A stretch of 64,000 nt of DNA from Shimia biformata. GTDB lineage: Bacteria > Pseudomonadota > Alphaproteobacteria > Rhodobacterales > Rhodobacteraceae. The notes below the pieces were generated by a model that searched no databases, was not told where the DNA came from, and saw only the letters and a list, made by a program, of their open reading frames with translations. The translations under genes and the position numbers were made by a program. Location of the stretch: positions 129,868 to 193,867 of the forward strand of contig NZ_JAFEJK010000002.1 in the NCBI RefSeq assembly GCF_016888515.1. Direction: 5' to 3'. This document shows positions 25,708 through 33,022 of this stretch, one piece after another; position 1 is the first letter of the stretch; each line of letters opens with the position of its first letter.

Positions 25708-26819
25708 TGTATGTTGCGGTCAAGGGTGGCGAAAAGGCCATCGACACGGCCCATGCGTGGCTGGCCGAAGAACGGCGTGGTGATCGCGATGTCGCGGACC
25801 TGTCCGTGGCGCAGATCCGTGAGCAACTGGCGCTGGCGGTCAATCGCGTGATGGCCGAGGGCGCGCTGTACGACCCGGATCTCGCTGCGCTTGCGATCAA
25901 GCAGGCGCGCGGTGATCTGATCGAGGCGATTTTCCTCATTCGCGCCTATCGCACCACGCAGGCAAGGTTCGGGCATTCCGAACCGGTGGACACAGGCAAG
26001 ATGCGCTGCGACCGCCGGATTTCGGCCACCTTCAAAGACGCCCCCGGCGGACAGGTGCTTGGGCCGACCTTCGACTATACCCACCGGCTGATCGACTTTG
26101 CGCTGGCCGCCGAGGATCAGGCGGCCAATGCCTCACAGGTTGAGGCACAAAGCGGGGATGCCGCCGCTGCCGAAATGCCCCGGATCACGGATTTCCTTGA
26201 TCGTGACGGGCTGATCCAGCCCGAGCTTAGGGATGACACCACGCCCCCCGACATGACCCGCGAACCGCTCGCTTACCCGGCAAACCGCGCCCTGCGCCTT
26301 CAGGCGCTGGCCCGTGGCGACGAGGGGTTCCTGCTGGGCATGGCCTATTCGACCCAGCGCGGATATGGCCGCAATCACCCGTTCGTCGGAGAGCTGCGCG
26401 TCGGCCGTGTCGATGTCGAGATGGAGATCCCGGAACTGGGATTCGCCATCACCGTGGGCGAAGTCACCCTGACCGAATGCGAAACCGTGAACCAGTTTGT
26501 CGGCTCGAAATCCGAACCGCCGCAGTTCACCCGCGGCTATGGGCTGGTCCTTGGCCATACCGAGCGCAAGGCGATTTCGATGGCGCTGGTGGACCGCGCG
26601 CTGCGCTGGCAGGAACTGGACGAGGACAATTCCGGCGCCCCCGCGCAGGACGAAGAGTTCGTGCTGGCCCATGCCGACAACATTCAGGCAACCGGGTTCC
26701 TCGAACATATCAAGCTGCCGCACTACGTCGACTTCCAGTCCGAGCTTGAGCTGATCCGCAAGCTGCGCGCCGAGGCGCAGGCGGCACAGATGGTCCGGCA
26801 GCCGGAGGCGGCGGAATGA
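25707..26819 (+). CDS. phnI: C-P lyase complex subunit PhnI (nucleosidase component)
   Basis: 370 aa. Starts MYVAVKGGEKAIDTAHAWL, the hallmark PhnI N-terminus, and contains RGYGRNHPF and GYGLVLGHTERKAISMALVD blocks. PhnI removes adenine from ATP or GTP while PhnG, H and L help transfer the phosphonate to ribose C1. The ATG at 25707 overlaps the phnH stop. An 81-bp gap without obvious structure separates it from phnJ. Confidence 0.94.
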   Translation: MYVAVKGGEKAIDTAHAWLAEERRGDRDVADLSVAQIREQLALAVNRVMAEGALYDPDLAALAIKQARGDLIEAIFLIRAYRTTQARFGHSEPVDTGKMRCDRRISATFKDAPGGQVLGPTFDYTHRLIDFALAAEDQAANASQVEAQSGDAAAAEMPRITDFLDRDGLIQPELRDDTTPPDMTREPLAYPANRALRLQALARGDEGFLLGMAYSTQRGYGRNHPFVGELRVGRVDVEMEIPELGFAITVGEVTLTECETVNQFVGSKSEPPQFTRGYGLVLGHTERKAISMALVDRALRWQELDEDNSGAPAQDEEFVLAHADNIQATGFLEHIKLPHYVDFQSELELIRKLRAEAQAAQMVRQPEAAE

Positions 26820-26900
26820 ATGTAACACCTGCGAATCCGCTTCGGTGCCCGCCCGTTCGCCAACGCGGGATCCCCACTTTTCCACGCCAAAGGACGCCCC

Positions 26901-27746
26901 ATGTCTGACTATAATTTCGCCTATCTCGACGAACAGACCAAGCGCATGATCCGCCGTGCGATCCTCAAGGGGCTGGCTGTGCCGGGTTACCAGGTGCCCT
27001 TTGCCAGCCGCGAAATGCCCATGCCCTATGGCTGGGGTACCGGTGGGGTTCAGGTCACCGCCGCCTGCCTGACACCCGACGACACGGTGAAGGTGATCGA
27101 CCAGGGCGCCGACGACACCACCAACGCCGTCTCGATCCGCAAGTTCTTTGAGAAAACCGCCGGGGTCGCCACCACCACAAGCACCGCCGCCGCCGACCTG
27201 ATCCAGACCCGCCACCGCATCCCCGAGGAACCGCTGCGCGAGGACCAGATCCTGGTCTACCAGGTGCCGATCCCGGAACCGCTGCGCTTTCTCGAACCGC
27301 GCGAGACCGAGACGCGCAAAATGCACAGCCTTGAGGAATACGGGCTGATGCATGTGAAGCTTTATGAGGACATCGCGCGGCACGGCCACATCGCGACCTC
27401 ATACGCCTATCCGGTGATGGTCGAGGACCGCTATGTCATGGACCCTTCGCCAATCCCGAAATTCGACAACCCGAAACTGGAAAGCGCCGCGATCCAGCTG
27501 TTCGGCGCCGGGCGCGAGCAGCGGATCTATGCGCTGCCGCCCCATACAAGAGTGGTGAGCCTCGATTTCGACGATCATCCGTTTGACCCGTCGCGCGCCG
27601 ATCATCCCTGCGCGCTTTGCGGGGCCGAGGGCAGCTATCTGGACGAGGTGATCACCGACGACCGGGGCGGGCGGATGTTTGTCTGTTCCGACACCGATTT
27701 CTGCGAAACCCGCCGCGACGCGGCCAAGGATGAGGTCGCCGCATGA
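26901..27746 (+). CDS. phnJ: Alpha-D-ribose 1-methylphosphonate 5-phosphate C-P lyase (radical SAM)
   Basis: 281 aa, equal to E. coli PhnJ. The cluster cysteines are Cys237, Cys240 and Cys262 and the thiyl-radical Cys is 268 (PCALC and VCSDTDFC). The glycyl-radical candidate is Gly29 in VPGYQVPF. These align with the catalytic residues known in E. coli, so the enzyme should be active in cleaving the C-P bond. It overlaps phnK by ATGA. Confidence 0.96.
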   Translation: MSDYNFAYLDEQTKRMIRRAILKGLAVPGYQVPFASREMPMPYGWGTGGVQVTAACLTPDDTVKVIDQGADDTTNAVSIRKFFEKTAGVATTTSTAAADLIQTRHRIPEEPLREDQILVYQVPIPEPLRFLEPRETETRKMHSLEEYGLMHVKLYEDIARHGHIATSYAYPVMVEDRYVMDPSPIPKFDNPKLESAAIQLFGAGREQRIYALPPHTRVVSLDFDDHPFDPSRADHPCALCGAEGSYLDEVITDDRGGRMFVCSDTDFCETRRDAAKDEVAA

Positions 27747-28513
27747 CCCCGCTTCTGTCTGTCCGAAACCTGTCGAAATCCTATGGCGCCCAGTTGGGCT
27801 GTAACGCGGTGTCGTTTGATCTGTTCCCCGGCGAGGTCATGGGGATTGTCGGCGAAAGCGGCTCGGGCAAATCGACCTTGTTGAACTGCATTGCCGGTCA
27901 CATCGCGCAGGATCGGGGGCAGGTGGTCTATGACACCCGCGCCGACGGTCCGCGCGACACCGTGACCATGCCGGAACCCGAGCGCCGGATGCTGGGTCGC
28001 ACCGACTGGGCCTTTGTCCACCAGAACCCGCGCGACGGGTTGCGGATGAATGTCAGCGCCGGCGGCAATGTCGGCGAGCGGCTGATGGCGGTGGGGGCGC
28101 GCAACTATGGCGATATCCGCGACACAGCGCAGGACTGGCTGGGCCGGGTCGAGATCGCCGCAGGCCGCATCGACGACCGACCCTCGACCTTTTCGGGGGG
28201 CATGCAGCAGCGGCTTCAGATCGCGCGCAACCTGGTGACCGCCCCACGGCTGGTCTTCATGGATGAGCCGACCGGCGGGCTCGATGTCAGCGTGCAGGCG
28301 CGGCTTCTGGACATGCTGCGGGAACTGGTGCGCGAGATGGGGCTGTCGGTGATCCTGGTCACCCATGACCTTGCGGTGGTGCGGCTTCTGGCGCATCGGC
28401 TGATGGTGATGAAATCGGGCGAGGTGGTTGAAACCGGTCTGACCGATCAGGTTCTGGACGACCCCCAGCACGCCTATACCCAGCTTCTGGTGTCATCCGT
28501 GCTGCATGTCTGA
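27743..28513 (+). CDS. phnK: Phosphonate C-P lyase system ABC-type ATPase PhnK
   Basis: 256 aa. Walker A GESGSGKST, signature FSGGMQQRLQIARNL and Walker B LVFMDEPTGGLD. It lacks partner permeases here; in E. coli PhnK docks on the C-P lyase core and uses ATP to remodel it. The start overlaps the phnJ stop. A perfect palindrome (28516-28533) begins 3 bp after its stop. Confidence 0.93.
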   Translation: MTPLLSVRNLSKSYGAQLGCNAVSFDLFPGEVMGIVGESGSGKSTLLNCIAGHIAQDRGQVVYDTRADGPRDTVTMPEPERRMLGRTDWAFVHQNPRDGLRMNVSAGGNVGERLMAVGARNYGDIRDTAQDWLGRVEIAAGRIDDRPSTFSGGMQQRLQIARNLVTAPRLVFMDEPTGGLDVSVQARLLDMLRELVREMGLSVILVTHDLAVVRLLAHRLMVMKSGEVVETGLTDQVLDDPQHAYTQLLVSSVLHV

Positions 28514-28515
28514 AA

Positions 28516-28533
28516 TGTTTCGCATGCGAAACA
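28516..28533. promoter_or_regulatory. 18-bp perfect palindrome between phnK and phnL
   Basis: TGTTTCGCATGCGAAACA is perfectly self-complementary. It lies in the 50-bp gap before phnL, followed by AT-rich DNA (TTGTATTTATTAAC) that could be a promoter. It looks like an operator for a dimeric regulator; the regulator is not identifiable here. Confidence 0.5.
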
Positions 28534-28563
28534 AATTGTATTTATTAACAGTGGCTTAACGAA

Positions 28564-29247
28564 ATGATCGAGATCGAAAACCTGTGCAAATCCTTCATCC
28601 TGCACAATCAGGGCGGCACCGAGATACCGGTGATGGCCGGGGCGTCATTGCGGGTGGAACCGGGGGAATGCGTCGCTCTGACCGGACAGTCCGGAGCGGG
28701 CAAGTCCACGCTGATGCGGATGATCTATGGCAATTACCTGGCCGGGGGCGGCGCGATCCGCATTGCCGGGGTGGATGTCGCAACTGCCGCCCCGCGCGAG
28801 ATCCTCGAACTGCGCCGGACCACGCTGGGCCATGTCAGCCAGTTCCTGCGCGTGGTGCCGCGCGTGCCGACCCTGAACGTTGTCGCCGAGCCGTTGCTGG
28901 CGGTGGGCGAGCCGCGCGAAAGGGCGATGGCGCGGGCGGCCGAATTGCTGACGCGGCTGCGCATCCCGGAGCACCTGTGGGGGCTGTCTCCCACCACGTT
29001 TTCGGGTGGTGAGCAGCAGCGCGTGAACATCGCGCGCGGCTTTGCCTTTGCCTATCCAGCGCTGCTTCTGGACGAGCCGACGGCCAGTCTGGATGCGCAG
29101 AACCGTGACACCGTGCTGACCCTGATCGAAGAGGCCAAGGCGCGCGGCGCGGCGATCATCGGCATCTTTCACGATATCGGCGCCCGCGATCGGGTTGCCG
29201 ACCGCGAGGTCGATGTCACCGCCTTCACCCCCGGTCTGGCGGCATGA
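28564..29247 (+). CDS. phnL: Phosphonate C-P lyase system ABC-type ATPase PhnL
   Basis: 227 aa. Walker [10 protein letters not shown], signature [15 protein letters not shown] and Walker [13 protein letters not shown]. The N-terminal [15 protein letters not shown] block is PhnL-like. PhnL is required for phosphonate breakdown and binds the core complex. It is preceded by a 50-bp gap with a palindrome and lacks an evident Shine-Dalgarno site. It overlaps phnN by ATGA. Confidence 0.92.
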   Translation: MIEIENLCKSFILHNQGGTEIPVMAGASLRVEPGECVALTGQSGAGKSTLMRMIYGNYLAGGGAIRIAGVDVATAAPREILELRRTTLGHVSQFLRVVPRVPTLNVVAEPLLAVGEPRERAMARAAELLTRLRIPEHLWGLSPTTFSGGEQQRVNIARGFAFAYPALLLDEPTASLDAQNRDTVLTLIEEAKARGAAIIGIFHDIGARDRVADREVDVTAFTPGLAA

Positions 29248-29786
29248 GGGGGCGCATTCTGGCCGTGGTCGGCCCCTCCGGGGTGGGCAAGGACACGGTG
29301 ATGGCGGCGGTGGCGGCGCGGCTGCCGTCGGTAACGCTGGCGCGGCGCACCATCACCCGGCCCGAAACCGCCGGTGGCGAAGCTTTCGAGGGCGTCACCA
29401 AGCCAGAGTTCGAAGACCGGCTGGCGCGCGGGAGCTTTGCGCTCTGCTGGCAGGCGCATGGGCTGCATTACGGTATCGGACTGGATCAGTTCGCGCCGGC
29501 GCAGGCCGGCGGCACCGTGCTGTTCAACGGCAGCCGCGCGGCGCTGGCGCAGGCGGTGGCGACCTTTCCGACGTTGCAGGTTCTGCACATCATCGCCCGG
29601 CCAGAAGTGCTGGCAGAACGGCTGGCGGGCCGGGGGCGGGAAAGCGCCGACCAGATCGCCAACCGCCTCAGCCGCCGCACCGCACCGTTTCCCGATGGCG
29701 TCCCGGTGCATGAGATCGACAATTCCGGCAGGCTTGAGGATGCGGTCTCCGCAATCCTGGTCCGGCTTCAGCCGGAAAGCGTGTAG
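29244..29786 (+). CDS. phnN: Ribose 1,5-bisphosphokinase
   Basis: 180 aa P-loop kinase of the guanylate-kinase-like family, with GPSGVGKDT at residues 11-19, RRTITRP and [10 protein letters not shown]. It converts ribose 1,5-bisphosphate to PRPP, the last step after C-P cleavage. Length fits E. coli PhnN (about 185 aa). Its end overlaps the convergent DUF1045 gene by 19 bp. Confidence 0.92.
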   Translation: MRGRILAVVGPSGVGKDTVMAAVAARLPSVTLARRTITRPETAGGEAFEGVTKPEFEDRLARGSFALCWQAHGLHYGIGLDQFAPAQAGGTVLFNGSRAALAQAVATFPTLQVLHIIARPEVLAERLAGRGRESADQIANRLSRRTAPFPDGVPVHEIDNSGRLEDAVSAILVRLQPESV

Positions 29787-30457
29787 CGATGCAATTCGAC
29801 GAACCGGCCATCCGCGCGTTCGGCAAAAAGGCACAGCGCATCGACCACGAAGGGCCGGGGGATCAGCGGGGCAAGTATCGGGGTGAGGGCGGTTTTCACG
29901 GAGTCAGCCTGACCGCGCGGCAGGGACCCGGTCAGGGTCAGGTGAAAGCGGAACTCATCCATCACATAAGGATAGCCCCAACGGATCAGGTTCGCCTCTT
30001 GCGGCGGAGTCAGCCCCTTGCCGCGTCGCCGGTCCAGCTCGCCGTTGCTGGCGGGGGCGCGGAACGGGTCAAGCTCGGCAACACAGCGCGCCGCCAGTGT
30101 CGACAGCGCGCTTGTGTCGCCTTCGGGCACCAGCGCAAGGAACCCCCCGAGGCGCCGCAGTTCCAGCCCGTCCAGCACCACGGGGGACAGGGATGCGGCA
30201 AGTGTCGCGACGGCCTGCTGCAAAGCATCCGCACTCTGACCCGTGGCCAGCCGGAACGGAGGCTTGAGCGTGCCGTGGAACCCGTATTTGCGTGGGCGGG
30301 CGGTCAGCTCGGTAACCGGGGCGGGCAGGCCGGGAATGTCGGGGTGGGCAAGGTCCGTGGCACCAACCGCGTCCCAGCCCAGCCACGCGGCGGCAAATTG
30401 CGACAACGGTCCCGGCGCGGGGGCGGCATAGACGGCATATCTGACAAAGTTTTCCAT
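29768..30457 (-). CDS. DUF1045 phosphonate-cluster protein, 2H phosphoesterase-like
   Basis: 229 aa. Two H-x-T motifs are visible, FHGTLKPPF (about residue 55) and FHLTLTG (about residue 150), which are the catalytic signature of 2H phosphoesterases. The family often occurs in C-P lyase operons. I see no phnP (cyclic-ribose phosphodiesterase) in the window, so this protein is a candidate for opening 5-phosphoribosyl 1,2-cyclic phosphate; that is inference. Start ATG 30457 with AGGCGGT upstream; GTG 30463 is too close to it. Divergent from phnM across 79 bp. Confidence 0.85.
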   Translation of the reverse strand: MENFVRYAVYAAPAPGPLSQFAAAWLGWDAVGATDLAHPDIPGLPAPVTELTARPRKYGFHGTLKPPFRLATGQSADALQQAVATLAASLSPVVLDGLELRRLGGFLALVPEGDTSALSTLAARCVAELDPFRAPASNGELDRRRGKGLTPPQEANLIRWGYPYVMDEFRFHLTLTGSLPRGQADSVKTALTPILAPLIPRPFVVDALCLFAERADGRFVELHRYTLSG

Positions 30458-30536
30458 ACGCACCGCCTATACATGATCTGTCACAATTCGGTGACGGAGA
30501 AATGGCATTCGGGTGGTCTGACAGACGGAACGACCC

Positions 30537-31682
30537 ATGACTGATTTCATCCTGACAAATGCGCAGCTGGTATTGCCGGACGAGGTGATCGACGGAACCC
30601 TTACCGTGCGCGATGGCCGCATCGCGGCAATCGACCCCGGCCCCAGCCGGGTGGCGGGGGCGATCGATTGTGACGGCGATCTTGTGATCCCCGGTCTGAT
30701 CGAGCTGCACACCGACAACCTGGAACGCCACATTCAGCCGCGCCCCAAGGTCGACTGGCCCCATACCGCCGCGATCCTTGCCCATGACGGCGAACTGGCC
30801 AGTGTCGGCATCACCACCGTGTTTGATGCCATGCGCATCGGCTCGGTCGTGTCGAACACCCGGACCGACTATCGCGCCTATGCCCGCGCGCTGGCAAGCG
30901 AGTTGCTTGAGGTGCGCGCCCGCAACGTCCTGCGCATCAGCCATTTCCTGCACCTGCGGGCCGAGATCTGTTCCGAGACGCTGATTGACGAACTGGCGCA
31001 ATTCGGGCCCGAAGATCGGGTCGGGCTGGTGTCGATCATGGATCATACTCCGGGGCAGCGGCAGTTCCGCGATATTTCGAAACTGAAGGACTACATCGTC
31101 GGCAAGCACGGGTTGACGGATGCCGAGTTCGAGGACCATGTCGCCACCCAGGTTGCCACGCGCGACCGTCTGGGCGACCGTCACGAAGCGGCAGCGGTCG
31201 AGACCGCGCACCGGCTGGGTGCGGTGCTGGCCAGCCACGATGACACCACGGCCGAACAGGTGGCAGTCAGTGCCGGGCACGGCGTTCGTCTGGCCGAGTT
31301 CCCGACCACGCTTGAGGCCGCGCGTGCCTGTCAGGAGCATGGTATCGCTGTGATGATGGGCGGCCCAAACGTGATCCGGGGCGGGTCGCATTCCGGCAAT
31401 GTTGCCGCGCATGAACTGGCGGGGGACGGCTGTCTGGATATCCTGTCGTCGGATTACGTGCCGGGGTCGTTGATGACGGCGGCCTTCGCGCTGGCCGATA
31501 TCTGGGGGGACGTGCCGCGGGCGATCACCACCGTGACCCGCGCCCCTGCGCAGGCGGCGTCGCTGACGGATCGCGGGGCGCTTGAGTTTGGGCTTCATGC
31601 CGATCTGGTCCGGGTCCACCGCGCGCCGCCGCACACGCCGGTGGTGCGTGGCGTCTGGGCGCATGGGCGTCAGGTCGGGTAA
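30537..31682 (+). CDS. phnM: Alpha-D-ribose 1-methylphosphonate 5-triphosphate diphosphatase
   Basis: 381 aa amidohydrolase. The N-terminal ILTNAQLVLPDEVIDGTL block is followed by metal-site segments PGLIELHTDN, HTPGQRQ and ASHDDTT. PhnM removes pyrophosphate to make the PhnJ substrate. Unusually it stands apart from phnG-N behind the reversed DUF1045 gene, so it needs its own promoter in the 79-bp divergent region. Confidence 0.94.
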   Translation: MTDFILTNAQLVLPDEVIDGTLTVRDGRIAAIDPGPSRVAGAIDCDGDLVIPGLIELHTDNLERHIQPRPKVDWPHTAAILAHDGELASVGITTVFDAMRIGSVVSNTRTDYRAYARALASELLEVRARNVLRISHFLHLRAEICSETLIDELAQFGPEDRVGLVSIMDHTPGQRQFRDISKLKDYIVGKHGLTDAEFEDHVATQVATRDRLGDRHEAAAVETAHRLGAVLASHDDTTAEQVAVSAGHGVRLAEFPTTLEAARACQEHGIAVMMGGPNVIRGGSHSGNVAAHELAGDGCLDILSSDYVPGSLMTAAFALADIWGDVPRAITTVTRAPAQAASLTDRGALEFGLHADLVRVHRAPPHTPVVRGVWAHGRQVG

Positions 31683-31793
31683 GGCGGCGCACCGGTATCC
31701 GCGGCGAACCGCGTGACATGTCGTTTTCAGAACGGACCCGGCGCCGCACCTGCCGCAGCCTTGACCCCGAGATCGCGAAACAAGGGGCAAGTC

Positions 31794-32756
31794 ATGAAAG
31801 TCGGGTTCATCGGTTTGGGAAATGTCGGCGGCAAGCTGGCGGGATCATTGCTGCGGAATGGGGTGGACCTTGTGGTCCACGATCTGGACGCGGGCAAGCT
31901 GGCGGATTTCGCCGCGCGCGGGGCAGGGGTGGCGGAGTCGCCTGCGGGCCTGATGCGCGCCTGCGATGTGGTCATCACATGCCTGCCATCCCCGGCCGCC
32001 TCTGCCGCGGTCCTTGACGCGATGCTGCCCGAGGTCGGGCCGGGCAAGACATGGCTGGAGATGTCGACCACCGATGCCGATGAGGTCAGACGGCTGGGCG
32101 CCGAGGTGATCGCGAAGGGGGGCGCGGCGGTGGATTGCCCGGTGTCGGGCGGCTGCCACCGGGCGGACACGGGCAATATCTCGATCTTTGCGGGTTGCGA
32201 CCGGGCCACGTTTGAGCGGATTCTGCCGTTTCTGACCATCATGGGGCGGCGCATCCTGCACACTGGCGCGTTGGGATCGGCCAGCGTGCTAAAGGTGATG
32301 ACGAACTATCTGGCCACGGCGAACCTGTTGACCTGTTGCGAGGCGCTGGTGACGATGAAGGCGGCGGGGCTGGACCTGAACACCACGTTCGAGGCGATCC
32401 GCATCAGTTCCGGCACGTCCTTCGTGCATGAGACCGAAAGCCAGGTGATCCTGAACGGATCGCGGGACATCAATTTCACCATGGACCTTGTGAAAAAGGA
32501 TATCGGCCTGTTTCAAGAGATCGCGGACCGTGCCGGGGTGCCGCTGGAGATCAGCCCGCTGATGATCTCGATCTTCGCCGACGGGATTGCGCGTTACGGC
32601 GAGCGGGCGCAATCCGACGATATCATCAGGCGGCTGGAAGAGGCGACGGGGCTTGATATCACCGCGCCGGGTTTTCCGCCCGAGATGGTCGATGACGAAC
32701 CCGAGGAACCGGGATACGAGGTGGTGCCGATGGGTCGGGCACCGGGCGCGGGCTGA
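31794..32756 (+). CDS. NAD(P)-dependent 3-hydroxyisobutyrate dehydrogenase-like oxidoreductase
   Basis: 320 aa. The N-terminus is MKVGFIGLGNVGGKLAGSL, the substrate motif CPVSGGCHRADTG is at about 120, and the catalytic Lys is in SVLKVMTNYLATANL. It is a beta-hydroxyacid dehydrogenase related in fold to the gene at 1406-2287 but clearly different in sequence and with a longer acidic C-terminal tail (DEPEEPGYEVVPMG). Start ATG 31794 with AAGGGG upstream. It follows phnM by 111 bp; a functional link to phosphonates is not evident. Confidence 0.85.
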   Translation: MKVGFIGLGNVGGKLAGSLLRNGVDLVVHDLDAGKLADFAARGAGVAESPAGLMRACDVVITCLPSPAASAAVLDAMLPEVGPGKTWLEMSTTDADEVRRLGAEVIAKGGAAVDCPVSGGCHRADTGNISIFAGCDRATFERILPFLTIMGRRILHTGALGSASVLKVMTNYLATANLLTCCEALVTMKAAGLDLNTTFEAIRISSGTSFVHETESQVILNGSRDINFTMDLVKKDIGLFQEIADRAGVPLEISPLMISIFADGIARYGERAQSDDIIRRLEEATGLDITAPGFPPEMVDDEPEEPGYEVVPMGRAPGAG

Positions 32757-32765
32757 AGTCGGGGA

Positions 32766-32842
32766 GGGGGGCGCCGCCCCCCGGTCACAAATGGGGTTTG
32801 TGACACTCCCCCCGAGGTATTTTTGGCAAGAGGAAGCGGCGG
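32766..32842 (+). repeat. Composite intergenic repeat: two hairpins plus GGTATTTTTGG element
   Basis: GGGGGG-CGCCG-CCCCCC (32766-32782), then GTCACAAA-TGGGG-TTTGTGAC (32784-32804), then CCGAGGTATTTTTGGCAAGA and a purine tail. A related GGGTATTT...CCAG...AAAAAGC motif occurs as an inverted pair at 51895-51953. It probably combines a terminator with a dispersed repeat. Confidence 0.5.
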
Positions 32843-33022
32843 TTTGATGCTTTACGGGGCGGCGGGGCAGTCCTATAAGGCGATCCATGATGGCTTTTGT
32901 CGCGATCATTATTCGAATTACATGCCCGGCGCTCTGACCAAGACGAGCCGCCGGGACAAGGCGTATGGGATACCGCGCCGACCCATTTCCCAGAACCGAC
33001 CGACTGATGAAGGACGCCACAG

